DNA of 50,161 bases from JAFDVL01 sp043736395 (GTDB lineage: Bacteria; Acidobacteriota; Blastocatellia; RBC074): positions 1 through 50,161 of the forward strand of contig JAYTCQ010000246.1 in the NCBI GenBank assembly GCA_043736395.1, given 5' to 3'. Position 1 is the stretch's first letter. Each line of letters starts with the position of its first letter. Of the stretch, positions 8,966 to 16,289 are shown piece by piece. Made by a program: the position numbers and the translations under genes. Under the pieces are notes generated by a model. It had not been told where the DNA came from, ran no database searches, and saw only the letters and a list, made by a program, of their open reading frames with translations.

Positions 8966-9127
8966 CGTGTGTGAAAGGTATTTAAAGTTTTCTTGTGAGG
9001 TGGCTGAGACTTAAAAAAGTCCGGCTCCAAAGTGAAATGTGAAAGCTGTGACTGATTAAGTCATTTTTTCAGCTAACCGCCAAGCCCTGATGAGTTGTGT
9101 GAGACTCATCAGGGCTTTCGCTTTTTT
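8966..9127 (+). ncRNA. putative small RNA, about 160 nt, unclassified
   Basis: The segment starts about 7 nt after a good promoter and ends at a strong intrinsic terminator. No convincing ORF lies inside. Visible structure in order: a hairpin GACTT-AAAA-AAGTC (9008-9021), a longer helix AGCTG-TGACT with AGTCA-(T6)-CAGCT (9044-9074), and the terminator stem (9083-9116). I compared it by eye with 6S, tmRNA, SRP RNA, TPP and SAM riboswitch cores and found no match; a CTGAGA near 9004 is not accompanied by the rest of a TPP core. Flanking genes are on the other strand. Confidence 0.5.
9083..9127 (+). terminator. intrinsic terminator of the small RNA
   Basis: A perfect 12-bp stem (AGCCCTGATGAG at 9083-9094, CTCATCAGGGCT at 9105-9116) with a 10-nt loop is followed by TTCGCTTTTTT. 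The U-run is on the plus strand only. The minus-strand hydrolase gene ends inside the T-run, so the hairpin may also help that gene. Confidence 0.85.
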
Positions 9128-9680
9128 ACTTGATCAATTTTTGGATCGCTTTGAATTCCGCGACATCAGCCGACTTCATCATTTCAAACAAACTCATTTC
9201 AATTGAAGAAATTATTGCGCCCGCTTTTTGCATTTTATTCAATGCGACTTCGCGGTTATGCGGGAAGCGTGCGCCGATGGCTTCGCTGATCAGATGCACC
9301 TGATAGCCAAGCTGCAATAAATCGTGCACGGTTTGACTGACGCAGATGTGAGCTTCGATGCCGACGACGATAACCTGTTCGATGTGTTTTTCGCGAAGCT
9401 GCATGTCGAATTCGGGGACGCCGCAACTGGAAAACGTAATTTTCTCAATTGGGTTGATGGATTCAATATGCGGTGCAATTTCAGAACAGGTGTGACCTAA
9501 GCCTTGCGGGTATTGTTCGGTCACGAGAATCGGAATTTTCAGGATCGTGCATCCTTGCACCATGACAGAAATCTTTTGCGCTACTTCGTCGAAATCCGGC
9601 ATCACGGGACGAAATTTTTCCTGCATGTCAATCACGGCTAACGCGGCGCGGCTACGGTCGAGTAAAGATGGATGTCGCAT
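9126..9680 (-). CDS. isochorismatase-like cysteine hydrolase
   Basis: The 184-residue protein is an isochorismatase-family hydrolase close to the YcaC/nicotinamidase-like group. The catalytic triad is visible: D18 in AVIDMQEKF, K80 in NPIEKITFSSC, and C113 in VVVGIEAHICVSQTV with the usual preceding cis-peptide region. TEQYPQGLG at 54-62 is typical of the YcaC-like branch. The enzyme probably cleaves an amide or related bond in a small molecule, but the substrate cannot be named. A low-complexity hairpin repeat lies just upstream of its start and may carry or displace its promoter. Confidence 0.85.
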   Translation of the reverse strand: MRHPSLLDRSRAALAVIDMQEKFRPVMPDFDEVAQKISVMVQGCTILKIPILVTEQYPQGLGHTCSEIAPHIESINPIEKITFSSCGVPEFDMQLREKHIEQVIVVGIEAHICVSQTVHDLLQLGYQVHLISEAIGARFPHNREVALNKMQKAGAIISSIEMSLFEMMKSADVAEFKAIQKLIK

Positions 9681-9693
9681 AAAAAAATTTTAC

Positions 9694-9781
9694 CGCAAAG
9701 GGTCAAAGGGACAAGGGGTCAAAGAGTTTTTTTCGGTTCATCAGAGTTTTCCTTGACCCTTTGTCCCCTTGTCCCTTTGCG
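9694..9781. repeat. inverted repeat with low-complexity arms
   Basis: Arms at 9694-9724 and 9751-9781 are imperfect inverted repeats (about 27 of 31 positions). Each arm is made of short near-repeats of the type GGGTCAAAGGGACAAGGGG. It sits between the hydrolase start and tRNA-Val. Elements of the same design, but different sequence, occur at 11592-11675 and 49441-49509. Confidence 0.75.
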
Positions 9782-9802
9782 TTGAAATATCCTGCATAAT
9801 TC

Positions 9803-9840
9803 AAAAGCCGCTCAAGAGAAATCTCTGAAGCGGCTTTTTT
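9803..9840. terminator. bidirectional hairpin terminator downstream of tRNA-Val
   Basis: Stem AAAAGCCGCT (9803-9812) pairs with AGCGGCTTTT (9829-9838), with T-runs on both strands. It begins 6 nt past the CCA end of tRNA-Val on the minus strand, which is the likely transcript it ends. Confidence 0.75.
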
Positions 9841-9845
9841 CAAGA

Positions 9846-9920
9846 TGGTGGGCATAGCAGGATTCGAACCTGCGACTTCTACCGTGTGAAGGTAGCACTC
9901 TACCGCTGAGTTATATGCCC
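9846..9920 (-). tRNA. tRNA-Val (anticodon CAC)
   Basis: The minus strand gives a full cloverleaf. The acceptor stem is GGGCATA/TATGCCC, followed by discriminator A and an encoded CCA. The D-arm is AACTCAGCGGTAGAGT. The anticodon stem is CTACC/GGTAG around loop TTCACAC, with anticodon CAC. The T-arm contains GGTTCGAATCC. The gene is divergent from atpD and ends at a hairpin terminator. Confidence 0.96.
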
Positions 9921-10130
9921 GGATTGTCAAAGCTCTCTGAAACACGGGATACTAACAAACGTACAAGGCGTGCGTCAAACCTGCTGAACACAGGAATTTG
10001 AAAAATGCTAATCAAGTTACTTCCATAAAACAAAGGCATCATGGTAAACTCTGCCGCTTTAATCGGCAGTAATTTTTTATTTATCAAAGAGTCTGAAAAG
10101 TAGCCATCAATTAAGGAGCAAGCGAGCGAT

Positions 10131-11585
10131 ATGAGCAATAACGGTACGAACGGCAGCACCGCCGGAAACATTGGAAAGGTTGTCCAGATTATCGGCCCGG
10201 TCATTGACATCGAATTTTCCGGGTCAAACCTTCCCCCTATTCATCAGGCGTTGCGTGTGACCAGCGAAGGCTTTGAGGTCAACAAACCAATTGATGTTAT
10301 CTGCGAAGTGCAACTGCATCTTGGCGAAGGTCGTGTGCGCACAGTTTCGATGCTTCCGACTGACGGGATGGTGCGCGGGATGAAAGCGGTTGATACCGGC
10401 AGCGGAATCACCGTTCCTGTGGGCAACGGAACGCTGGGACGCATCATGAACGTCATTGGCGAACCAATTGATGAACGTGGCCCGGTACCCCACACTGAGC
10501 GCTATCCGATTCACCGCACTGCGCCAACTTTTGATGAGCAATCCACTGAACTCGAAATGCTCGCAACCGGAATCAAAGTTATTGATCTGGTGCAGCCATT
10601 TTTGAAGGGTGGAAAAATCGGATTATTCGGTGGAGCCGGCGTCGGCAAAACCGTGACGATCATGGAACTCATCAACAACATCGCCAAAGCGCACGGCGGA
10701 TTTTCCGTGTTCGCGGGCGTCGGTGAACGTACGCGTGAAGGTAACGATCTCTGGTTGGAAATGCGCGAAGGCGAAGTCATTAACGATGCAGATTTATCAA
10801 AATCGAAAGTGGCCTTGGTCTACGGTCAGATGACGGAACCTCCAGGAGCGCGTCTGCGCGTGGCGTTGTCCGGCTTGACCGTCGCTGAATATTTCCGCGA
10901 TCAGGGTCAGGACGTATTGCTGTTCGTAGATAACATTTTCCGCTTCACGCAAGCGGGTTCTGAAGTGTCCGCGTTGCTTGGTCGTATGCCAAGCGCGGTG
11001 GGTTATCAACCGAACCTCGCTTCTGAAATGGGCGAATTGCAGGAACGCATCACTTCGACGAAAACCGGTTCTGTTACTTCGGTGCAGGCGGTTTACGTTC
11101 CGGCGGACGATTTAACCGATCCGGCTCCGGCGGCGGCATTTGCGCATTTGGATGCGACGACAGTGCTTTCACGTCAAATTGCGGAGCTTGGAATTTATCC
11201 GGCGGTTGATCCGTTGGCTTCGAGTTCGCGTATTCTTGATCCGCGCATCGTTGGCGAAGAGCATTACAAATGTGCTCAGGACGTGAAGCGTGTGCTGCAA
11301 CGATACAAAGATTTGCAGGATATTATTGCAATTCTGGGTATTGATGAATTGTCCGAAGATGACAAGCTGACCGTGACCCGTGCTCGTAAGGTGCAGAAAT
11401 TCCTTTCGCAGCCATTCTTCGTGGCAGCGCAATTTACTGGTCTCGAAGGCCGACTCGTACCCATCGCCGAAACAATTCGCGGCTTCCGTGAAATTGTAGA
11501 CGGCAAGCACGATGATATTCCCGAACAGGCTTTTTACCTGAAGGGCAATATTGACGAAGTACTTGAAGCGGCGCAGAAAATGTAG
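10131..11585 (+). CDS. atpD: F1Fo ATP synthase subunit beta
   Basis: The 484-residue protein is the catalytic beta subunit of the F1 sector. The P-loop GGAGVGKT, the catalytic GERTREGNDL, the LLFVDNIFRFTQAGSEVSALLGRMPSAVGYQ region (DELSEED equivalent later at IDELSEDDK) and the C-terminal helical domain are intact. Length is slightly above usual because of an N-terminal Asn/Gly/Ser-rich extension (residues 1-16). It is followed by atpC, and no other atp genes are in the window, so the ATP synthase genes are split into at least two loci here. A split atpDC pair also occurs in other phyla. AAGGAG lies 18-23 nt before the ATG; a weaker GAGCGA is nearer. Confidence 0.98.
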   Translation: MSNNGTNGSTAGNIGKVVQIIGPVIDIEFSGSNLPPIHQALRVTSEGFEVNKPIDVICEVQLHLGEGRVRTVSMLPTDGMVRGMKAVDTGSGITVPVGNGTLGRIMNVIGEPIDERGPVPHTERYPIHRTAPTFDEQSTELEMLATGIKVIDLVQPFLKGGKIGLFGGAGVGKTVTIMELINNIAKAHGGFSVFAGVGERTREGNDLWLEMREGEVINDADLSKSKVALVYGQMTEPPGARLRVALSGLTVAEYFRDQGQDVLLFVDNIFRFTQAGSEVSALLGRMPSAVGYQPNLASEMGELQERITSTKTGSVTSVQAVYVPADDLTDPAPAAAFAHLDATTVLSRQIAELGIYPAVDPLASSSRILDPRIVGEEHYKCAQDVKRVLQRYKDLQDIIAILGIDELSEDDKLTVTRARKVQKFLSQPFFVAAQFTGLEGRLVPIAETIRGFREIVDGKHDDIPEQAFYLKGNIDEVLEAAQKM

Positions 11586-11591
11586 GAATTT

Positions 11592-11675
11592 AGTGATGAG
11601 GAAAAAGTGATGAGTGACGAGTTAAAAGACACTCGGTTCTCGTTACTCATTACTCATTACTTTCTCCTCATCACT
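11592..11675. repeat. inverted repeat inserted between atpD and atpC
   Basis: Arm 1 (11592-11621) and arm 2 (11639-11675) form an imperfect hairpin built from repeats of GTGATGAG / CTCATTACTCATCAC type. It starts 6 nt after the atpD stop and ends 11 nt before the atpC ATG, so it fills the whole 101-nt gap. The last part before atpC is pyrimidine-rich, with no Shine-Dalgarno sequence. Confidence 0.8.
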
Positions 11676-11686
11676 TATCACTTTTT

Positions 11687-12082
11687 ATGGCTAACAAAAT
11701 TAACCTTGAAGTAATTACGCCTGAAAAACTCGTCCTGCGGGAATCCGTAGACGAACTGGTTTTGCCAGGGCTGACCGGAGAAATCGGCGTTCTCCCGGAT
11801 CACGAACCTTTGATTTCGCAATTGAAAACGGGAGTGCTCAGTTATCGGATTGGCGCTTCGTCACAAAAACTTCATGTCAGCGGAGGCTTTGTTGAAGTTT
11901 TAGGTGATAAGGTTTCAGTGCTCGCGGATATTGCCGAGAAGCCTGAAGACATTGATGTCGAAGGCGCCAAAGCTGCGCTGCAAAGCGCTGAAAAAAGCCT
12001 GCTTGGCAGTGAAGGGATTGACGCGGCTCGTGCTGAGTTAGAGATAGACCGTGCCAAAACCAGAATTCAGATTGCGGGATAA
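11687..12082 (+). CDS. atpC: F1Fo ATP synthase subunit epsilon
   Basis: The 131-residue protein has the N-terminal beta-sandwich of the epsilon subunit (INLEVITPEKLVLRESVDELVLPGLTGEIGVLPDHEPLISQLKTGVL) and a C-terminal helical hairpin. It is the rotor-stalk subunit that couples and inhibits F1. The N-terminus fits the family start exactly, yet the 30 nt before the ATG are T/C-rich with no ribosome-binding site, because a hairpin repeat has come between atpD and atpC. Translation may depend on coupling through the hairpin or on leaderless-like initiation. A terminator follows. Confidence 0.96.
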   Translation: MANKINLEVITPEKLVLRESVDELVLPGLTGEIGVLPDHEPLISQLKTGVLSYRIGASSQKLHVSGGFVEVLGDKVSVLADIAEKPEDIDVEGAKAALQSAEKSLLGSEGIDAARAELEIDRAKTRIQIAG

Positions 12083-12112
12083 CTTTCCATTCGAAAATTA
12101 AATTGTTCTCCT

Positions 12113-12145
12113 AAGCGCAAGCCAACAACTTGCGCTTTTCTTTTG
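12113..12145 (+). terminator. intrinsic terminator of the atpDC unit
   Basis: A 9-bp stem AAGCGCAAG (12113-12121) and CTTGCGCTT (12129-12137) with a 7-nt loop is followed by TTCTTTT. It lies 30 nt after the atpC stop. Confidence 0.85.
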
Positions 12146-12244
12146 CCTTCAGCCTTCCTACGACATTTTGCAACTATCCGACGGGTAGAGCGTTTTTGAA
12201 TTGGGTCAATTCAAATTTTTAATACTTTCAAAGGAACGAAACAC

Positions 12245-12586
12245 ATGAAACGCAGTTTTTTACTGACCAGCTTCATTCTGGCTGGTTTGCTGGCAACCAT
12301 CGTTTTTGCACAGAGTCGTCTTAAGGAAACGAAAAAAGATGAGCCGAAAACGCAGTGGGAATATTTGGTCGTAGTCGGCGGGACACGAATGAATCTATCC
12401 TCTTCAGGGGCTTCTCCATCGCTGAGCAAACTCGGGCTTGATAGCAGTTTCCGCGAACATTACGTGCTGGAAAAAAATCTCGATAAATTGGGATCGGCTG
12501 GCTGGGAACTGGTGAATGTCACCCTTGTACCAACCACCAATGAACCGGTATTCCATCTCAAACGCGCGAAAGAAAGCGATCAATAA
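12245..12586 (+). CDS. secreted small protein of unknown function, DUF4177-like
   Basis: The 113-residue product begins with a signal peptide (MKRSFLLTSFILAGLLATIVFAQ). The mature part contains QWEYLVVVGG, then LDKLGSAGWELVNVTLVP and a final VFHLKRA strand. The pattern of a WEY strand, an 'LN-LG-GWELV' helix and a last strand is that of small DUF4177-like domains, which have no established role. It stands alone, with AAAGGAACG before the ATG, and is followed by the kinase gene after 74 nt. Export is likely; function is unknown. Confidence 0.7.
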   Translation: MKRSFLLTSFILAGLLATIVFAQSRLKETKKDEPKTQWEYLVVVGGTRMNLSSSGASPSLSKLGLDSSFREHYVLEKNLDKLGSAGWELVNVTLVPTTNEPVFHLKRAKESDQ

Positions 12587-12660
12587 GTAAGACCGTTTGA
12601 CTGTGCGTGCTAATGAGGAATAAGCTTCACGACTAATTTTGTGAAAGCTCAATTCTAATC

Positions 12661-14127
12661 ATGAATACGGTCAAAGTATCACTCATCGAAAATGATGCTG
12701 GCAGGGCTGAGTCCCTGCTCCAGGCATTACGTAATGGCGCGAAATCAGGTTTTGAAATAACAAAACCTGATGATTTCGCTACTGCGGATTTAGTGGTGAT
12801 GAGCAGAGAAGAAGCTGACCGTTTGTTGTTACTTGAAACGCAGGTCGAAGCCGAGGCAGAGTTCCTGACGCAGGAGCGTACCATCGAGCTGGCACAGGCA
12901 ATTGAAAGCTTGCGCGATCAGGTGCGGGAAACGCAGTTGGTGGAGCAGGAAATCCGCCAAAAAAACCGGGAGCTGGCAATGCTCAATGCGATCCCGGCAG
13001 TAGTTAGTACTTCGATTGATTTGTCTGAAGTTCTCTTAGTCCTCAAACAACAATTATCTCAGCAATTAGGCATCCCGGGTGGAATCGTATATTTATTCGA
13101 GACCCAGCAAAATAGCTTTCTGTTAAGTGAAAGCTGGGGCATTTCGGATGATGTGGTGCCACGTGTCCAGAAATTTGCCGGACACCTGTTTCCAGCCAAT
13201 GAAGTACTCAAAACACGACGACCTTTTCTATTTCCCAATGTTCTTAAAATGCCTCTCTATCGTGAGATGAAATTGCACGAAGCCCATCCGCAATGGAAAA
13301 GTTGTTTGTTGGTTCCGCTCTTGGCAGACGGTGCGATGCAAGGTGTAGTGGCGCTGTTCAGTACAATCGTTTTCGATGAAGCGCAGATGGCTTTTTTTGC
13401 TTCCTTTGGGCGACAGGTTGGTGCAGCCTTTCATCACTCACGATTATTTGAACAGGTCTACGCCGCCAGAGAAAGAACTCGTGTCCTGTCGCAAAGACTG
13501 GTTGAAATTCAGGAAGAGGAACGACGAAATATCGCCCGCGAACTGCATGATGAGATCGGACAATACCTGACGGGGCTGAAATTAATTTTGGAAATGAGCC
13601 TGCGCTTACCGCCCGAAGAAGCGAAAGCTAATGTGCAGGATGCCCAGAATCTGGTACTGGAATTAATGTCGAAAGTTCGACAAATTTCACTTGATCTACG
13701 TCCGGGCATGCTGGATGATTTAGGTTTGTTACCAGCGCTTTTATGGTACTTTAAGCGTTACACCATGCAAACCAAAATCAAGGTGAATTTCACTCACTAT
13801 GACCTTGAAGGACACCGCTTCCCTTCACCGCTTGAGACGGCGGCTTATCGCATTGTTCAGGAGGCTTTGACGAATGTGGCGCGGCACGCCGGAGTCAAAG
13901 AAGTTTCAGTTACGGGATGGTCAGACCCGGATATTTTGTCAGTTGAAATTCAGGATCATGGCAAAGGCTTTGATCCGCAAGCGGCGCTGGAGGCGAATAA
14001 TTCCAATGGTGTCGCGGGAATGGGCGAACGGGCACGTTTGCTCGGTGGAGGCTTAACGATAGAATCAGATTTAGAAACCGGGACCCGAATTACTGCTATT
14101 TTGCCTCTAAATCAGGAAGCAACTTAA
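12661..14127 (+). CDS. sensor histidine kinase, GAF plus NarL/DesK-type HisKA_3
   Basis: The 488-residue protein has no membrane segment, so it is probably cytoplasmic. Residues 1-55 resemble the first part of a receiver domain (KVSLIENDAGRAESLLQAL) but lack a phosphoacceptor. A coiled coil spans 60-105, a GAF domain about 106-265, and HisKA_3 about 280-350 with H296 in ERRNIARELHDEIGQ. The HATPase domain has the N-box N405 (EALTNVARHAG) and G1 box DHGKGF (432-437). The response regulator follows 12 nt downstream. The signal sensed by the GAF domain is unknown. No clear ribosome-binding site precedes the ATG. Confidence 0.92.
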   Translation: MNTVKVSLIENDAGRAESLLQALRNGAKSGFEITKPDDFATADLVVMSREEADRLLLLETQVEAEAEFLTQERTIELAQAIESLRDQVRETQLVEQEIRQKNRELAMLNAIPAVVSTSIDLSEVLLVLKQQLSQQLGIPGGIVYLFETQQNSFLLSESWGISDDVVPRVQKFAGHLFPANEVLKTRRPFLFPNVLKMPLYREMKLHEAHPQWKSCLLVPLLADGAMQGVVALFSTIVFDEAQMAFFASFGRQVGAAFHHSRLFEQVYAARERTRVLSQRLVEIQEEERRNIARELHDEIGQYLTGLKLILEMSLRLPPEEAKANVQDAQNLVLELMSKVRQISLDLRPGMLDDLGLLPALLWYFKRYTMQTKIKVNFTHYDLEGHRFPSPLETAAYRIVQEALTNVARHAGVKEVSVTGWSDPDILSVEIQDHGKGFDPQAALEANNSNGVAGMGERARLLGGGLTIESDLETGTRITAILPLNQEAT

Positions 14128-14139
14128 CATTCAAATATT

Positions 14140-14790
14140 ATGACAACGATTATTCTCGCAGACGATCATCCGATAGTTCGACGTGGCTTGCGATCAGTCC
14201 TTGAGGCCGAAAAAGGCTTCAGCCTTTTGGGCGAAGCCGGCGATGGATTAGAGGCTGTTCGAATGGTTGAGAACCTTCAACCCGATATTCTAATTACGGA
14301 CATGATGATGCCCGGTTTGACCGGGCTGGAAGTAACGAGACAAGTTAAACATCGCGTCCCGAAAACAAAAATTATTATTCTTTCCATGCACGCCTCTGAA
14401 TCTTATGTTTTAGAAGCCCTGCGAAATGGGGCCAATGGTTATGTTTTGAAAGACACGGTGTCAGAAGAATTAGTCGAGGCTATTCGGGATGTCATTGCAG
14501 GTCGTCGGTATCTTAGCTCGCAGCTTTCAGAACGGGCGATTGAAACTTATATCCTCAAAGCTGAATCTACCCTTGAAGATAGTTACGATTCATTGACCAC
14601 GCGGGAACGCGAAGTGCTCAAGCTGGCAGCCGAAGGCAGCACCAATAATGAAATCGCGGAACGATTATTTATTAGTCCTCGTACCGCTGAAACGCATCGC
14701 GCTAATCTTATGAAAAAGCTCGCTCTCAGTAATCACACGGAGTTGATTCGATACGCGATTCGTCGTGGCGTTTTGTCCATTGACGAGTAA
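14140..14790 (+). CDS. NarL/LuxR-type response regulator
   Basis: The 216-residue protein has a receiver domain (1-120) with D8/D9, phosphoacceptor D54 (LITDMMMPG) and K104 (YVLKD). A C-terminal LuxR-type helix-turn-helix (about 148-210) contains LTTREREVLKLAAEG and NNEIAERLFISPRTAETHRANLMKKL. It is the obvious partner of the upstream HisKA_3 kinase and would bind DNA as a dimer when phosphorylated. A pair of overlapping palindromes 68 nt past its stop (14858-14882) is one possible target, but this is inference. Confidence 0.94.
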   Translation: MTTIILADDHPIVRRGLRSVLEAEKGFSLLGEAGDGLEAVRMVENLQPDILITDMMMPGLTGLEVTRQVKHRVPKTKIIILSMHASESYVLEALRNGANGYVLKDTVSEELVEAIRDVIAGRRYLSSQLSERAIETYILKAESTLEDSYDSLTTREREVLKLAAEGSTNNEIAERLFISPRTAETHRANLMKKLALSNHTELIRYAIRRGVLSIDE

Positions 14791-14857
14791 AAAGCCAATA
14801 AATACCGCCTCTAGCGCTGCAATCCATTAATTTTCCTATATTTCCTCTGCCGCAAAT

Positions 14858-14882
14858 CCCGTAGTTCCCTACGGGAAACTAC
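14858..14882. promoter_or_regulatory. overlapping palindromes downstream of the response regulator
   Basis: CCCGTAG-TTCC-CTACGGG (14858-14875) is a perfect 7-bp inverted repeat. It overlaps a second one, GTAGTTCCC (14861-14869) with GGGAAACTAC (14873-14882). No T-run follows, so it is a poor terminator. It may be a regulator-binding site or a switching RNA hairpin. The rest of 14791-15072 shows nothing else I recognise. Confidence 0.35.
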
Positions 14883-15072
14883 TTGTAAAATTCCGTATTT
14901 CTACTAATTGGCGAAAGCCGTTGATATGCGTAAAGTACGTTCTGTTATCACGCACATCTCACTGGGTGTCAGTAGCTGCTCTAGGGAGGACAAGTTTGAC
15001 TGCAACTGGAGTGGCTACATTTTTTGAGAATTCGCGTAAACAAAACAGGCGTTGAAGAGGGAGGAAGTGACC

Positions 15073-15291
15073 GTGAGTACAGAATTTACTTCTAAGAAAA
15101 GAGTCACAGATTTGGATAGTTCAGTGAATGGGTGTGAGCCGAGTAAGGCAGAGGAGATGGTCTCGAGGTTAAAGGAACAGGTTCAGGTGTTACAGGAAGA
15201 GATTATCAAAACAAGGTACGCACTGGGCCAAAGAGATGAGTTATTGCGCGATTGCGCGCCGCAAAAGATTGATTTGCGGAATCATTTTTGA
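15073..15291 (+). CDS. small coiled-coil protein, unknown function
   Basis: From a GTG at 15073 the frame encodes 72 residues. I chose this start because GGGAGGAA lies about 9 nt upstream; the frame is open further to a TTG at 15052. Residues 25-60 (AEEMVSRLKEQVQVLQEEIIKTRYALGQRDELLRD) have a heptad-like spacing of L, V and I and should form a coiled coil. The rest is charged and low in hydrophobics. I do not recognise a family. It lies 282 nt after the two-component pair and just before a repeat region; it may be a genuine small gene. Confidence 0.45.
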   Translation: MSTEFTSKKRVTDLDSSVNGCEPSKAEEMVSRLKEQVQVLQEEIIKTRYALGQRDELLRDCAPQKIDLRNHF

Positions 15292-15318
15292 TTCCGATGA
15301 ATGGTGCTGGTGATTGGG

Positions 15319-15581
15319 GTCAGGCAATTTTATCACTCCCCCTAAATTGCCTGACAGGTGCTGGTGTTCGAGGTGTTGGTGTTCGAGGTTTGGTGCAAGG
15401 TGCAGGTGTTCAAGGTCTGGTGCCGGTGTGAGGTTTGAGAAATACCACCGTAGACGTTGAGGACGTAGGGAAAAGACGTCGACGTTGCAAAATTTAGTGG
15501 TGCTGGAAATGGGGGTGCTTGGATCGGAACAGGTTGGGTGCGGTGAATAGGAGCTGCGTCCTCAACGCCTGCGGTGGTATT
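15319..15581. repeat. mosaic repeat element: hairpin, tandem GGTG-rich units, long inverted repeat
   Basis: Three layers are visible. GTCAGGCAATTT (15319-15330) and AAATTGCCTGAC (15344-15355) form a perfect 12-bp hairpin. Bases 15356-15432 are degenerate tandem units of the type GGTGTTCGAGGT. Arms 15441-15467 and 15555-15581 are inverted repeats matching at about 24 of 27 positions. This fills the gap between the small coiled-coil gene and the phosphatase, and C-rich repeats continue into the 3' end of the phosphatase gene. No ORF is convincing. Confidence 0.7.
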
Positions 15582-15605
15582 ACTTTCTCCCTCAAAAAAC
15601 TCCCC

Positions 15606-16271
15606 CTACTCCCCCATTTCTACAATTTGGACTAACTCCCCCACTCCCCCAATTAAGAACTCGGCGTTAACTGCGGCGAGTTCTTGCTCTCCCCTGAATC
15701 CCCCTATAAACCCACAAGTAGACATTCCAGCGCCTTGTCCAGCGAGAATGTCTACTTTGGTATCGCCAATCATCAAACATTTCTCTGGAGCAATCCCACA
15801 TAATTTTGCAGCTTCAAGCAACGGCAACGGAGAAGGTTTTCTTTCCGAAGTGCTATCTCCACCAATCACGGCTTGAAAAAAGTGACTGAGCTGTAACCCT
15901 TCTAAAATCTTAATTGTAAAATCATACGGCTTATTCGTAACCACCGCCATCGGCAATGATTGCAGGGCTTCAAGCGTTTCGCGAACACCCGGATACAACG
16001 CAGTCTGATCCAACAGGTGTTCGCTGTAATGTCGCCTGAAAGAAAGCAACGCAGCTTGAATTAAATCTTCTTCTGATTCCTGCGCACGGCTGGCCCGCAA
16101 AGACCGTTCGACCAATAAGCGGATTCCCTCGCCTACAAACGTAATAATTTGCAGATCAGGAAGCGTTGCACAATCAAGCTCTGTCAACATCAAATTGATT
16201 GAAAGAATTAAATCAGCTCGTGAATCAATTAACGTTCCATCAAGGTCGAAAAGTAAGCATTGAAATTTCAT
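15606..16271 (-). CDS. gph: HAD hydrolase, phosphoglycolate phosphatase-like
   Basis: The 221-residue protein is a HAD phosphatase with a helical C1 cap. Motif I is LLFDLDGTLIDS (D9, D11), motif II is VVTNK, the lysine motif is SERKPSPLPLLEA, and motif III is MIGDTKVDILAGQGAG. These are typical of Gph, which removes phosphate from 2-phosphoglycolate in salvage of damaged DNA ends or photorespiration; relatives act on other sugar phosphates. The last 15 codons are formed from C-rich repeat sequence shared with the adjacent repeat element, so the C-terminus may have been remodelled. It follows the GH3 gene on the same strand after 18 nt. Confidence 0.85.
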   Translation of the reverse strand: MKFQCLLFDLDGTLIDSRADLILSINLMLTELDCATLPDLQIITFVGEGIRLLVERSLRASRAQESEEDLIQAALLSFRRHYSEHLLDQTALYPGVRETLEALQSLPMAVVTNKPYDFTIKILEGLQLSHFFQAVIGGDSTSERKPSPLPLLEAAKLCGIAPEKCLMIGDTKVDILAGQGAGMSTCGFIGGFRGEQELAAVNAEFLIGGVGELVQIVEMGE

Positions 16272-16289
16272 AGGTAATCTTTTTTATTT

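Noticed and set aside
8995..9030. Possible TPP riboswitch, because GGCTGAGAC resembles the CTGAGA core
   Set aside because: The second conserved TPP half (ACC..GAACCTGA and following segment) is absent, and no thiamine gene follows on that strand.
15292..15600. CRISPR-like array suggested by GGTG-rich repeated units
   Set aside because: Units are degenerate, adjacent without unique spacers, and no cas genes are present.
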